A stretch of 64,000 nt of DNA from Siphonodentalium dalli (GCA_032622095.1 CP136064.1:259075863-259139862); one strand, 5' to 3'; positions 13,801 to 26,150 are shown, counted from the first letter of the stretch. Numbers and translations: made by a program. The notes: generated by a model not told the origin, from the sequence alone.

Positions 13801-14929
13801 TTCCCTATTGGGCTGGTTGACACGATCAATTTTTGTTTATGGCAATGCCATGCAGTTTTATGTTATCAAAACCGACCGTTGGCCTTTAAATATAACGAAC
13901 ATTATTTTCGCAATTTTTTGGAAAGTCCCAATATAAAAACACCAGCTTCATTGACAAGCGTTGCATCTCTCATCTATAAATTGGTTCATCAAACACAAGT
14001 CCCACAATTGATGTTTGATTTTCAACACATGATCTTCGTCGGGAAATTGCCTTATGAATTTATGTGGGCAGAGTTGTAAATTTATTCCAACACCACTTCT
14101 CTCTTTTGGACTAATATTTGCTGTGGATTATTGCCGCAAATTAAATGTATATTTTGTGGGATAATGAAAATAATTTGCCCGCGCTGAAGATAGTCGGATC
14201 TTGTGGCTTTTTGAAGCATATGTGAATAGATTTGTTGTGTGATCGTGAGTGTGAATGCGTGTGGAGCGGTTGTGATTGTCCAGGCTCTAACACCTATGTC
14301 TTCCTCCGCATCGGAATCATCTGGGGTGTTGATGTTTGGCAAATACGAATTCGACACAACTCAAACAACTTCCAAATCTCGTGGTTTTCAGTGGATAGAG
14401 TCCAGGTTGTCGGCGAATACCCTTGATCATGGACGAGGTCAGACTGACTGCATGTTTTCCAATCCGTTCTGATTGAATGTAAACACAGGGATATAGAAAT
14501 TATATCATGGATTATAGGACTGTTTGTAAAATCATATATTCTCTCGCAATCTGTGTGGTCATGAAGTCTGATACAAGGCGGGTGGATTGTCGCGAAACAT
14601 TAGTTGCGATTTTAAAGACATATTATGGACTTGTTCGGGTGCGCGAAATTGATATGGTAATACTCATGAGCTATACCACCTGGAGGGATGTAGAATTCTA
14701 CTAACATGCATCGCAGACAATTTCAAAGAAATCGACCATACCACTCAATAGAAAACATCGTCTGAATTACGCTCAATTGTAAATATTTACATCTTGATTC
14801 GGGACGCAACTATCGGCGATAAACTGACACAAATGATTTCGCCGTCGATAGTCATTGCATTTAATTAATATATAAGAATGACGGTGTGTGTTGTTAATTT
14901 GGGTTAATGTTCGTAAAAAAAAATACTTT
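13801..14929. other. gene-poor stretch
   Basis: Several overlapping short frames exist on both strands, but none shows a recognisable domain or consistent coding character. Confidence 0.5.
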
Positions 14930-15345
14930 ATTTTGATATATAATTCGATATAGTATCAAACGAAGGGAAGTCGATATATCGTATCGAAAACTAACGAAAC
15001 TTGCGGACAAAAATCGGTCGTTAGTTTCCATGTCGGTAAATAGTGAGTATACACGGATATACCATGCAATTCAACTATTACGATCCCAAATGACGAACTT
15101 ACGAATTCCTCGTACGATATATATGACGACTTCGCTTCAATTGTTTCCGTCAAGTTATGCCCTATATAACATACACTGTGGCATATTTTGGCTGAGTTGA
15201 CAATTTTTTAGAATTATTATGCAGAGAAACTGACGACCCGTTTTACTCAGGCTCCCAAATTTCCGGTATATATATGTTGCAAGTTTTCGGTATGATATCG
15301 CGACTTCCCTTCGTTTGTTACTATCGAATTATACATCAAAAGAAA
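14930..15345. mobile_element. MITE with ~50-bp terminal inverted repeats
   Basis: The left end has aaacgaagggaagtcgatat after taattcgata. The right end has the complement, gcgacttcccttcgtttgt, followed by tatcgaattata. The interior of about 300 bp has no gene. Confidence 0.7.
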
Positions 15346-15504
15346 GGAAATTCATGGACAATAAGACACAGTACATTGTGTCTTGAGATGACCGAATTTG
15401 AAACTCTACGAGGAAAATGATAGCTCGTTTTTCCCAAAATCTGACTTGTGAACCTTGTCACTGGTATAGTAGGGATATATAGAGGAGCATCAACTCGTCC
15501 CCAG

Positions 15505-16320
15505 GTAAAAGCGAACTTTATAAAACTCGTCTGGTGAATATAGGTCTGGACCAAGCCTTTAGCGAGGTCCAGACCTAATTTACTGGACGAGTTTTGTACA
15601 TTAAATTTCGCTATAAACTGGGACGAGTTATTGATTCTATTTATTACTTGGTCTAAAACCTATAAAACATACTTAAATTAATAAATGGGACGTGAAAGCA
15701 ACAGCGGCTTATAAGAGGCCCGCGATGACGTTTCACGTAACTATGAGTTGGTTGTTCGCAGAAAGAAGTAGCCTCAGATAAATAAGACTCTTTGACGTAT
15801 TTAATGGCGTAAATTTAATTTATGCCCTGTGCCAATGCATTCTCTTATATATGCGAGTCGACCATAGGTCGCCTCGCATATATAAGAGAATGCATTGGCC
15901 TAAAACAAAAACTAACACTTTTTACCATTTTTTCTTACATTCTTTAACAATTTTATAATTTTTTCTTACATATTTTAACCTTTTTATTTAATTTTTTTCT
16001 ACATTCTTTGACAATTTTATCATTTTTTAATATGTTAAGCCGTTGCATTCTCTTATATATGCGAGGCGACCTATGGTTGACTCGCATATATAAGAGAATG
16101 CATTGGCACAGGGCCGTTATGTTGGGTAAAGGGTTAATGGCGTAAATTTAATGAAATAACTTTTCAAACTATATCAACATCACACACCGATTCTTCTTCA
16201 TTCCTCGTCCGTAGCGTATGGAATATAAACAGACGACAAACCGGAAGTCCAGGTCACGTTTGAGCAAATTATACAATTTGGTGCACCTGGCACTATTTCC
16301 TGCTATACAATGACCGCCTG
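15505..16320 (+). mobile_element. interspersed repeat, family C, interrupted copy
   Basis: It starts with a foldback (aaaactcgtctggtgaat ... actggacgagttttgt, with tctggacc and ggtccaga inside) and continues through gatgacgtttcacgtaact and aaacagacgacaaacc to ctggcactatttcctg. An inverted copy at 49090-49560 shares these landmarks in the same order, but without the MITE at 15820-16133. The copy here is therefore an older repeat split by a later insertion. Confidence 0.75.
15820..16133 (+). mobile_element. piggyBac-like MITE, family A copy 2, left end lost
   Basis: The right end (TGTTGGGTAAAGGG then TTAA at 16134-16137) and both hairpins (15831-15899 and 16039-16107) are present. The left roughly 130 bp with the CCCTTT end is missing. 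The same 19 bases (ttaatggcgtaaatttaat) stand at both borders, 15801-15819 and 16134-16152, far longer than the TTAA duplication of a normal insertion. Confidence 0.75.
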
Positions 16321-16844
16321 TCTTTGAACTTTGTGTGGAAACATGTAATATGCAGTTCTGTCATTTGGTATTGATAATTCAAAGTATTTCTTTGATTATT
16401 TGGAGTCCGTATCTACCTATTTAATATACTTATTGATCAAGGCATGTTTGATCACTGGCGACCAAAGAAACCGTTGTTGAATTTGGCACGGAGTATGTTT
16501 GGAAATAGAATATATAGCTCTGTCACTGGCTTGTCATTCTGGTAGATTGTTATAGTCTGTTGGTGTGCGATGTTAGATGTTTGTGCCAAAGTTAAGGGAG
16601 TGGGCTTATGAGCCGTTTAAAGTTCAGCGTGATCTTGACCTTACATCTACCATTGTTAATGACATTGTGTATATATTGGGTAACCTATATTTTACATCGT
16701 AGTATTACACTAACCATTCGATAAACTCAAGTATTGTGATTAGATATTTGATATATAGCTGAAGTGTTCGTTTTCAGGAATAGTCTAGACATTATGCTAA
16801 AGGTCAGGGGAAACATTATATTTAAATCAATCAAATACAATCCC
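16321..16844. other. gene-poor stretch
   Basis: Nothing recognised on either strand. Confidence 0.5.
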
Positions 16845-16848
16845 TTAA

Positions 16849-17240
16849 CCCTTTACCCAACAGAACGACCCTGTGCCAATGCATTCTCTTATATATGCGA
16901 GTCGACCATAGGTCGCCTCGCATATATAAGAGAATGCATTGGCTTAACACATTAAAAATTATAAAATTGTTAAAGAATGTAAGAAAAAATGGTAAAAAGT
17001 GTTAAAAAAAGAATTTTTGTAGGCCAATGCATTCTCTTATATATGCGAGGCGACCTATGGTCGACTCGCATATATAAGAGAATGCATTGGCACAGGGTAT
17101 AACTGTAACCATCACAATGTGGTCAATGAGCCGGTTCCAATGATATCCATATTTGTATGGTGTTATTGAGACAGACCCAAGATAATTTAGGCTGTTGCAG
17201 CTTTATTTGGCCGTTTTTGGCCGGTTTGTTGGGTAAAGGG
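16849..17240 (-). mobile_element. piggyBac-like MITE, family A copy 3
   Basis: Ends CCCTTTACCCAACA / TGTTGGGTAAAGGG with TTAA on both sides (16845-16848 and 17241-17244). The twin hairpins are at 16875-16943 and 17023-17091. The orientation is opposite to copy 1. Confidence 0.85.
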
Positions 17241-17380
17241 TTAACAACTTCCTCACTATATGGATTCTCCACTCAGTTGTACAAGTATGCATTGGAATGG
17301 CCTGTTAGTCATCTGCATGTTTTTTTCATGATTAATAAGCAGATGTCAGATAATACAAGTGTCCTATTTATGCATTGCAG

Positions 17381-17442
17381 GGAAATATTCAGATAATAAG
17401 TTCAACAATCGACATATGTTGATCTTATTATCTGAACATGTC
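17381..17442. repeat. small palindrome, family E copy 1
   Basis: ggaaatattcagataataag on the left is answered by cttattatctgaacatgtcc on the right. Related arms occur near 18859-18917, 46450-46490 (single arm) and 48263-48310. Confidence 0.65.
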
Positions 17443-18627
17443 CTATGTGTAATACTCGTCAATGAATGGGTATTAAAGAAAGGTTTGTGGTGATATATCA
17501 GTTAATGTGTTACTCCAACAGGCCGGCTATTGACTATCACAATTATTATTATTACAAGTCCTACACCCTAAAATTCAATATGGTAATGGGCATTTATGAT
17601 ATCGTTGCCCATTGACGTAAATACATTTAGAAGAATTTGACTGAAAATATCTCCAAATTGCCCGAAAATGCCAGAAGTTTGAGCTTTCAAAACGTTTTGG
17701 GGGCTGCAGCTCTCACAACCCCCTGGCCCGTGAAGCTATCTTATAAGTTAATTCATACTGATATTAATTGAGAAACGATGAAACCGCCATCTTGATTTCG
17801 TAAGCATCAGCTTATCCACAAAATGTGGACAGCATCCATGTATATATATATATATACACTTAGGAAAAAGTCGAATGTGTTTCAACAACAAATATCAGTT
17901 CGTGGTTTTGTTTCCTTAAATGGACATATGTACATAGTGTTTACTGGACTCTATCGCGAGTAAAAAGTAACTAGAAATATCGAATTACATAAAGGGCATT
18001 CGTTGTTACTCTATCCCGGGAAAATAAAGAGCGTTTGTGTTTGCGTTATTTCTGTATGAACAATCGATTGGAAATCCCAACAACACCGAACTAAAAAATC
18101 TGACGAGTTGCCACCGAGTTTCCAGGCTATTATTATAAGCATTGGTTGGTTCTGACGTTAGAATCTCGGATGGCGACTCGTTAATCTCACATATAGGAGA
18201 TTCCCATATACTTGGTTATAGTGTTATTAAAGTGATTGTGCAACATATCCTCCCGCAAATATAGGTTCATATTGGATTATTTGATTCTAAAATAAGCCGA
18301 TAATGGACTAATATCCGTTAGTCCGTCTTGTGGCGCGGGCCACATAGAAAACACATTTAAAGAGCGTACATCTGGAAAGTCGTGAGATGGTTTATTCGTG
18401 TTATTGTCCGCCCATAATGAACTTGTAATAAGTTATTATGAGTCGATAATGGCACTAAAACACTCTCATTTTCAGTCGTTGTGGACTCAAAATGAGGCGA
18501 TTCTACGCCGATTATGAACCTAACCAAATCATATTATAAGCTGATAACGTGCTGATTTTTGGGAGAACAGGCGAATAATTTCCAACAGCTGACACGAACT
18601 ATCGATCAACAGGCGTATAATAATATA
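17443..18627. other. gene-poor stretch
   Basis: No gene recognised. It holds a short TA microsatellite near 17841. Confidence 0.5.
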
Positions 18628-18720
18628 CTTTATAAATATAATATACGTTATGTTTTATAATATACTTTATAATATACTTTATAAATATATTATATATAAT
18701 ATACTTTATAAAATTATATA
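18628..18720. repeat. A+T-rich short repeat
   Basis: The motif taatatactttataa is repeated about five times with small changes. Confidence 0.6.
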
Positions 18721-18858
18721 GCAATGTTACACATCTTCAATTTCCACACGGAAATGACAATAACGCTTTTTATTTGCCATATTGGGAATAGACTAACAAG
18801 GAAAGCTGAGATGAAAAAGGTAATTCAAGTGCAGAATGATTTATTTATATTTGGTGGG

Positions 18859-18917
18859 AAATGTTCAGATAGTAAGTTCAACAAACGGCATGAATTTATT
18901 ATCTGAGCATTTCCGAA
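18859..18917. repeat. small palindrome, family E copy 2
   Basis: Arms ggaaatgttcagatagtaag and tttattatctgagcatttcc face each other. Confidence 0.55.
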
Positions 18918-19619
18918 GGGAACTACTCAATGAGTATTTAGTAAACAAAAATGGTTAAACCAGGATTCATTTCGATCACAGCGCATCATGTATGTATAAT
19001 CACTAATTTGCGTGTCGGGCAGCGACTTTGATTGGTATATTCAACAACGAATTTTAAATACTGTGGCTAATATTATATTCGCGTTCTTTTGTATACGTTT
19101 AAATTATATTATTCTTATTCATACAACACAGACTCGTGAAAGGTACTCTAGGTGTGCAACGTTTGGTCGTGTATGATTTACTGGTGGATGTGCTGAACCG
19201 TCCATAATTTATTTTCCCCAGAAATTATTATAAGTAATTACATGTACGTATATAACTCAACATAAACACCCCGGCTTGTTTAATATTTCTTATTTCCGCT
19301 CCTTTCATTTATGTTAATGTCATTGCTTTTTGAGTGTATCTGTGTTCAAAATGCTTGCATGGATTTGGAAATAAAAATATATGCGCTATATATATTTTAG
19401 ATCAGTTCTGTGCACGTAAATGTTCAGACTGATACGCTTCCCATGGTGGTGGATAAGATCATCACAATCAGGGCTAGACGAGGTTGGCGCGGGTTTCAAT
19501 CCCGACAAGAGCGAACAAAATTCAAGCTTGATCTTATAGTTGAGAGTCGATGTCATTCCGATCGATACGTGGCTATTTCGATAAGAAATTAGCATTTGTT
19601 CACGCTTACCGAATCAAGA

Positions 19620-19830
19620 ACAGTTGAAATGTTCCTGCAAATATCATGCAATTATCTCGCAAGAGTAAATCATATACAGGTACTTTAAGGCAATGTGTTA
19701 GTGAAATTTTTGGTAAATATGCAATTTATATATATATATATGTATGTTGTCGCTCTTATTCTGTCACCATAGCTTTTTCTGAAAGAAAATGCCGTGAAAA
19801 CTTGCTGATGTATGAACGTCAACAGCCTTT
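19620..19830. mobile_element. family D element, partial
   Basis: It shares atcatgcaattatctcgcaa, acaggtactttaaggcaat and the gaaaacttg...tatgaacgt end with the palindromic element at 13400-13800. Confidence 0.5.
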
Positions 19831-20515
19831 GTGTGATATTTTAGGCTGTTGAAGCTTTATCAGAGAACGTACACCAAATGGCAATCAGAGAACATACACC
19901 AAATGGCAATCACCTGTATCATTATAACTGATACATACCATTTTGACAACCAATCGTGCAGTTTTGCTTATAATATCGGTCTAATACCATTTAAAAAATC
20001 TGGAGTCCACATCTTACTTTATTCTATGTCTGACTTTTTGACATGAAGTCTCAAAACGCAAAGTTACTGAATATACCTCTGTCGTAATATATGTGGGAAA
20101 TATGCATATAAAACCATCTGTCGCCCCAGTACAACTAATTAATTCATGATTACGCTTCATTTTATTCATACAATTTGGGCATCGTATTCTCTAAGAATGT
20201 GGTTTTTAATTTAATATGTCTGATTTCGGTACTTGTGTCCCACGAATAATCAGAGGTATATAGGCTGATAATTGATTCTAGCGCTTTAAAATAATTTTAC
20301 GAAACTATCAATATGTATGACCGGGTGGCCTAAATAGAGGTAAGCAGTTCTGGCGATGAGTTATTAGAAAGAATAGGTTCAAGTTGTTGACTTCGTATAG
20401 TTCCGTGTATGAATTTATGGTGCAGTAAATAAAAAAAAATAGAATACATAACATGCGCGGACTGGTTTCGGGATTGGTTTTCATACAACTGAAACTGGAA
20501 CACACTTGATGTTAA

Positions 20516-20898
20516 CCCTTTACCCAACAAACCGGCCAAATAAAGCTTCAACAGCCTAAAATATCTTCGGTCTGTCTCAATAGAACCATACAAATATGGA
20601 TATCATTGGAACCGGCTCCTTGACCACATTGTGATAGTTACAGTTATGCCCTGTGCCAATGCATTCTCTTATATATGCGAGTCGACCATAGGTCGCCTCG
20701 CATATATAAGAGAATGCAATGGCCTAAACAAAATCTTTTTTTTAACACTTTTTATCATTTTTTCTTACATTCTTTAACAATTTTATAATTTTTAATGTGT
20801 TAAGCCAATGCATTCTCTTATATATGCGAGGCGACCTATGGTCGACTCGCATATATAAGAGAATGCATTGGCACAGGGCCCATCTGTTGGGTAAAGGG
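20516..20898 (+). mobile_element. piggyBac-like MITE, family A copy 4
   Basis: Same ends and twin hairpins as copy 1 (first hairpin near 20657-20725, second near 20806-20874), with TTAA at 20512-20515 and 20899-20902. Confidence 0.85.
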
Positions 20899-20902
20899 TT
20901 AA

Positions 20903-21339
20903 GTGGTCCTACTAATTTGTTCTGATGTTGGTGGGTCCTGCTGAATTGTTAAATATGGTGCAGGTAGGGAAAAGTATGCTGTGTTTGGCTAATCCGTACG
21001 ATTTGAGAAAAAGCCAATGTCTTTATATATGAAACACATTCAAGAACACATATAGTTAAATATATTTTAATAATGCCTACCCTGGTATTTGCAAAACGAC
21101 AGCAATAGCCTTCTTCATTTTGGTCCGCTTCCGTCAAACAACACACTCATTATTAAAATAGTTTTACATTATATGTGTTTTTGAATGTTGTCTACACACA
21201 TAACGGCTTTTCTTCGCGATTCGTTCAGATTCATTCAAACGCCGCGAAAATGATAACTTAAGATAAAATAAGGAAACTTGTTCTCAACAGCATCATTTTA
21301 CCATCCCGACATCATATAGCCCACCAACTTCATAGCAAA
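20903..21339. other. gene-poor stretch
   Basis: No gene recognised. Confidence 0.45.
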
Positions 21340-22015
21340 TTAGCAAGACCACTTAACCAGGGGTGGGGGGAAACATCAGGAATGTTTTCAGCACCTGTCT
21401 CAGATTGACTAATATTGAGGCAGCGTTCACACACCAGCATTTTGCAGTCATTTAGACACAGTACGTTATCATGTGCCAGAAAGCGAAACACTAAAATGCT
21501 TATGAAAAGTATATGCACCATAGCTAACTATATGAGAAGTAAAAACTTTGTAGTTCCAATGTAGCCATGCTATGTAAGTAGCATGACATTATCTCGCAAG
21601 AAACAGTGATACATGCAGCTATTTGAAGGCAAATGTTAGTGACATACACCGTTACGTGTGGAACTACCGTAATTGTATTTATCATGTCGTTAGCTCTGGT
21701 GAAGATGCATTTTATACGCATGTTGCCGTTTATACTGTGGCATCATATATTTTTCTATGACGAAATGCCTGCAAAAAAATACTAGGCAAACGGGCCAGTG
21801 TGTGAACGTGTGTGAAGTGTACGTTCAAACACTGGTAAGTTTGCACGGTATGTTGTGCAGACATTTCGTCATAGAACACCATATATGGTGCCAGAATATG
21901 AACGGTAACATGCACATAAAATGCATATTTACCAAAGCTAACGACATGAAAGGTAAAATTTCTGCAGTTCCACATGTAATGGTGCTAAACTTGCACGATG
22001 CCTTGAACTACATGT
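21340..22015. mobile_element. family D palindromic element, largest copy
   Basis: The sequences around 21640-21800 and 21830-22000 are near-complementary: gtggaactaccg, gtcgttagctctggt, atgcattttatacgcatgtt and ttctatgacgaaatg in the left half face catttcgtcatagaac, acatgcacataaaatgcat and aaagctaacgac in the right. It is non-coding, and frames on both strands are shadows of the palindrome. Confidence 0.6.
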
Positions 22016-22017
22016 CT

Positions 22018-22484
22018 ATATGTGCCCCGCCATATCAAATCCAGTCGGAAGTCGGGATTTTTTTACCCTGTGCCAATGCATTCTCTTATATATGCGAGTC
22101 GACCATAGGTCGCCTCGCATATATAAGAGAATGCATTGGCTTAACAATTTTTTATCATGTTTTTTAAATAAATGTTTCTTACAATTTTTAGGACATAAAA
22201 TAAAAAAACATCCAATACCCTGCAGGGAGCCCCACACATATATAGAAGCACATAGAAGATTGTCGTCTGCTCATGTTTGTCTGGGGCTCTGTATGGGTGA
22301 AATTATAAAATTTATTAAAGAATACAAGAAAAAATTATTAAAATTGTAAAAAATTGTTAGGCCAATGCATTCTCTAAAATATGCGAGGCGACCTATGGTC
22401 GACTCGCATATATAAGAGAATGCATTGGCACAGGGTAAAAAAAATCCCGACTTCCGACTGGATTTGATATGGCGAGTCACATAT
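22018..22484. mobile_element. MITE family B, copy 1
   Basis: The long terminal inverted repeats read ccgccatatcaaatccagtc then ggaagtcgggat on the left, with the complement near 22446-22480. The internal hairpins at 22072-22140 and 22361-22429 are the same 69-bp pair as in family A. The ends differ from family A and there is no TTAA. A central gagcccca/tggggctc palindrome is unique to family B. Confidence 0.75.
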
Positions 22485-22489
22485 ATGAT

Positions 22490-22690
22490 TAATAATTGCA
22501 TGCTATTTACAGGCAAATTTCGACAGCATCGCTACTAGTGGAACTACATAGTTTGTTACTCGGTGCAGATGCATTTTACAAGCATTTTTGCATCCGGTTT
22601 CTGGCACATGGTAGCTTTCTATACCGAAATGCCTGCAAAAGAATGCCTTGAAAATTTGCGTTGTATAGACGTATAACGTACCCAAAAGCC
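22490..22690. mobile_element. family D element, partial
   Basis: It contains ttgcatgctatttacaggca, agtggaactacatag, gatgcattttacaagcat and a gaaatgcctgcaaaag end, all shared with the family D palindromes. Confidence 0.5.
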
Positions 22691-23427
22691 GATTGGCAAG
22701 AACATTGCTTGAATCAGATTCCGGTTTTAGTCAACATGCATGCGCTTCTAAAGCCACGAAATTTGAGGCAGCATATATTGCACTAAAAATTAACCAGAGT
22801 CTTTCCGGTTTCAGTTGTCACTTCTACGATTTGGATTATCAGTCACTATAACCACGATAGCTACACCGTACCTACAGTTCTACACCATTATCCGATTATC
22901 ACCGAATTGGATACATATATTGTTAAATGTTAGGACTTGGTAAAAGAAGTAAAAAATTTATAATTTGTGCATTATGCCAACTTTTGTGTACTCAAATATT
23001 ATGAGATCGGTCCTATATTATGAGCCCATGCATGTGGTTTCAATGGTCAGATATTGGTTTTGAAGAGAAATCGTTTGACTTGGTTTTGAATTTGTGTTGG
23101 GTCCGCAAACATTAATGCCAAATTTCCTCAAGCTATAAATATGTTTATGCGCTAATTGCCAAATTAGCAATAAATATTAAAAGACGCTACTGATTACATG
23201 ATTTGATACTTATATGTATCGTACAATTCTTTCTGTGCTTGTTTGTGGTTTACATTTTTCTGACTGTTATCAATAACTTTGGCTGCAAATAATTTCAATG
23301 AGCGAAACATTGGCGAAGGAAATTTTCACTTTACACTAATTTGGTATAAAACCGAAATAGACATTTAAACAAATAGATCATCATCGTCTTATTTAGGTAA
23401 AATGTGCATAAAACATTTATAAAATTT
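22691..23427. other. gene-poor stretch, presumed Six4/5 intron
   Basis: No coding sequence recognised. On the minus strand this lies downstream of the Six4/5 exon, so it is probably intron. No later Six4/5 exon was recognised further left in the window. Confidence 0.4.
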
Positions 23428-24107
23428 ACTCACGGATTGTTCTGACATTATATAATTTACTCACGGATTGTTCTGACATTATATAATTTACTCACGGATT
23501 GTTCTGACATTATATAATTTACTCACGGATTGTTCTGACATTATATAATTTACTCACGGATTGTTCTGACATTATATAATTTACTCACGGATTGTTCTGA
23601 CATTATATAATTTACTCACGGATTGTTCTGACATTATATAATTTACTCACGGATTGTTCTGACATTATATAATTTACTCACGGATTGTTCTGACGTTATA
23701 TAATTTACTCACGGATTGTTCTCACATTTATAAAATTTACTCACGATTGTTCTGACATTATATATATATAATTTACTCACGATTGTTCTGACATTTATAT
23801 AATTTACTCACGGATTGTTCTGACATTATATAATTTACTCACGGATTGTTCTGACATTATAACATTTACTCACGGATTGTTCTGACATTATAACATTTAC
23901 TCACGGATTGTTCTGACATTATATAATTTACTCACGGATTGTTCTGACATTATATAATTTACTCACGGATTGTTCTGACATTATATAATTTACTCACGGA
24001 TTGTTCTGACATTATAAAAATTTACTCACGGATTGTTCTGACATTATAACATTTACTCACGAATTGTTCTGACATTATATAATTTACTCACGGATTGTTC
24101 TGACATT
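23428..24107 (-). repeat. 31-bp minisatellite at exon-intron junction
   Basis: About 22 head-to-tail copies of a 31-bp unit, with slight length changes near 23728-23790. On the minus strand each unit reads aatgtcagaacaatcc then gtgagtaaattatat. The unit nearest the gene overlaps the last codons of the Six4/5 exon, and each copy preserves the hexamer GTGAGT, a perfect 5' splice site. The array has evidently grown from the exon end and donor site into the intron. Confidence 0.9.
24086..24092 (-). other. predicted 5' splice donor of Six4/5 exon
   Basis: On the minus strand the coding sequence runs into caatcc followed by gtgagtaaat. GTGAGT matches the U1 consensus fully. Without splicing, the frame meets TGA inside this donor. 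The position, about ten codons after the homeodomain, fits the end of the first coding exon in Six-family genes. Confidence 0.6.
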
Positions 24108-24873
24108 GAGCATGTGGCGTTCTGTCCCGCTGCCGTCGATTTTTAAACCAATTACTGACTTGAGTGAGGGTCAGTCCTGTCTTTTTAGCCAAGTTTCTCT
24201 TCTCGTCTGGCGTCGGATACCGATTAAGTTTATAACAGTCCTTCAAATATTGTCGGGATTTCTCTTTAAAACAATACACAGTTTCTTCTCCATCCCAAAT
24301 CGTTTTCGGCAACGGATACTTCCTTCTGAGCCTATATTTATCTACAGCTCCCAGTGGTCTGCCTCGGATTTTCTGAGCTTCCAAATAATGAGCTTTATAC
24401 CATAAATGTTGCAAATAAGCATGGTTAGAATTGTCGAAGCTATGGCTTTCCAGAATAGTATAAAGTTCTCTGAAACTTCCTCTATGAAATGCAACAGTCC
24501 CTCTTGCTTTTAAAACAGCTTCACTGCCCCTAAGAAGTTCACTTGGTGGCAATGACCACAGAAATCTCGCCAACCGATCAATGTCTCCTTTTTGCTGCAA
24601 TGCTTCGCAGACACAAGCAACCTGCTCCGGCGAAAATGTCAGATTTTTACCAGATAGAATGTCTGAACTAACTGATCCATTAGAATTTGGTGAAGTATCA
24701 ACGGCAATTGAAATATCAATTCGCGAAGTGCCTCCATCCGAATTACAGCTATCACGCCTAGAAGAATTACCATCACCCTCATCCATATTGTTCCCACCCA
24801 AACAAGATTTAGGTTCCGGAGATAGAGTCCTGCCTATACTAGTATTACCATTTTCCATGACTTCGGCTGTCAT
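24092..24873 (-). CDS. Six4/5: Six4/5-class homeobox transcription factor, first coding exon
   Basis: Nuclear DNA-binding regulator; the family acts with Eya and Dach in muscle, sensory and gonad development. From the Met at 24871-24873 the exon gives 260 codons. Residues 1-78 are a Ser/Asn/Gly-rich leader. About 79-190 is the SIX domain ([52 protein letters not shown]). About 191-250 is the homeodomain, with [17 protein letters not shown] at its start and helix 3 [32 protein letters not shown] and [11 protein letters not shown] point to Six4/5 rather than Six1/2 or Six3/6. The frame is open upstream to a Met at 24949-24951, but the leader from 24873 is more plausible: the upstream residues look like translated 5' UTR, and the ATG has A at -3. 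The exon ends at a GTGAGT donor inside a minisatellite. The C-terminal activation region must be in further exons that I could not find. The class call is firm; the symbol is by family, not by species. Confidence 0.93.
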
Positions 24874-24905
24874 GTTTTTAAAATACGCGATGAAATAGCG
24901 GGTAG

Positions 24906-25005
24906 CATATCTATATATTGTTACACGGCTCTTGACAATCGCCCGCGACACGATCTATTCTGAATTGAATCGCGATCATATGCCGGTGTCTTCCTATTGG
25001 CTGGC
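24906..25005 (-). promoter_or_regulatory. possible Six4/5 core promoter elements
   Basis: On the minus strand a CCAAT box (agccaatagg, about 24995-25004) lies about 125 bp before the chosen ATG, and a TATA-like caatatatag lies about 40 bp before it. Motif spacing is the only evidence. Confidence 0.3.
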
Positions 25006-25009
25006 GGTT

Positions 25010-25703
25010 ACAATGCGTGGTGTGGTCATTATTCTAATAGGTCGTAACGTACAAAATCATCAGCGGTGTTGCTGTGAAATAATTAACAAGCAACAAATGG
25101 AAGAAGTGCGTCGCATCAGAGCTGTCTACTCGCTCTTATTCCCAACATAATCTGCTTGTTTTCATTTTGATATGCAAATCATCATCGCTGGATTTCAGAC
25201 ACGCGATTGTTAGAATTATCGTGCCGTACACAGCACTGTCATGAAACCCACTACGTTCAGTATATCACGCTAGTAACAGTATGTCAGTCATAGAATGTCA
25301 ATATGCAGCTAGAACAAATGTGTATAAATTCTACACAATATGTGTTATATTTTATCTCAAACAAAATTGTGTAGCAATGACACATGATATAATGTGTCTG
25401 TGGAATTTTCTCAGCATTGAATATGAGTTAATATGTAAGTATATTAGTATATTATAATTAGTAGATGAGATATTTATGTTATATTTGAGACACAACCCTC
25501 GTAAAATCTACCATATTAAAAATCTGGCAGCAGCTTTAAAACTTTGTGCTACACAAGTCTGTGCTGTTCAGTTTTGACACAAAAACAGTGTATAAGTTAT
25601 AACAAATATTAAAACTTCTGCCTATTTTGTTATGTGGCAGCCTTAACGATTGTTGTGTCTCCAATAGAACACATCTCAACTAGTAACTATAATACACTCA
25701 CAT
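25010..25703. other. upstream region of Six4/5, no gene
   Basis: No coding sequence. A part at about 25082-25310 (ctgcttgttttcattttg, catcatcgctgga, ccagtaacagtatg-like text) resembles pieces found at 28160-28215 and 29140-29395, so some of it is duplicated. Confidence 0.45.
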
Positions 25704-26150
25704 ATGTGACCCGCCATATCAAATCCAGTCGGAAGTCGGGATTTGTTTACCCTGTGCCAATGCATTCTCTTATATATTAGAGTCGACCATAGGTCGCCTC
25801 GCATATATAAGAGAATGCATTGGCCTAACAATTTTTTACAATTTTAATAATTTTTTCTTGTATTCTTTAACAATTTTATAATTTAACCCATACAGAGCCC
25901 CAGACAAACATGAGCAGACGACACTCTTCTATATGCTTCTATATTTGTGTGGGGCTCCCTGCAGGGTAATGGATGTTTTTTATTTTATGTCCTAAAAATT
26001 GTCAGAAACATTTTTTTTTTTTTAAATGATAAAAAATTGTTAGGCCAATACATTCTCTTACCTATGGTCGACTCGCAAATATAAGAGAATGCATTGGCAC
26101 AGGGTAATAAAATCCCGACTTCCGACTGGATTTGATATGGCGGGTCATAT
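25704..26150. mobile_element. MITE family B, copy 2
   Basis: Inverted ends gacccgccatatcaaatcc and ggatttgatatggcgggtc, with the same gtcggaagtcgggat inner stretch as copy 1. The first hairpin is near 25758-25824. The second has lost part of its left arm. The inner palindromic core is in the opposite orientation to copy 1. Confidence 0.75.

Noticed and set aside
19440-19520. tRNA-like B box gggtttcaatccc
   Set aside because: No A box or acceptor stem at the right distance.
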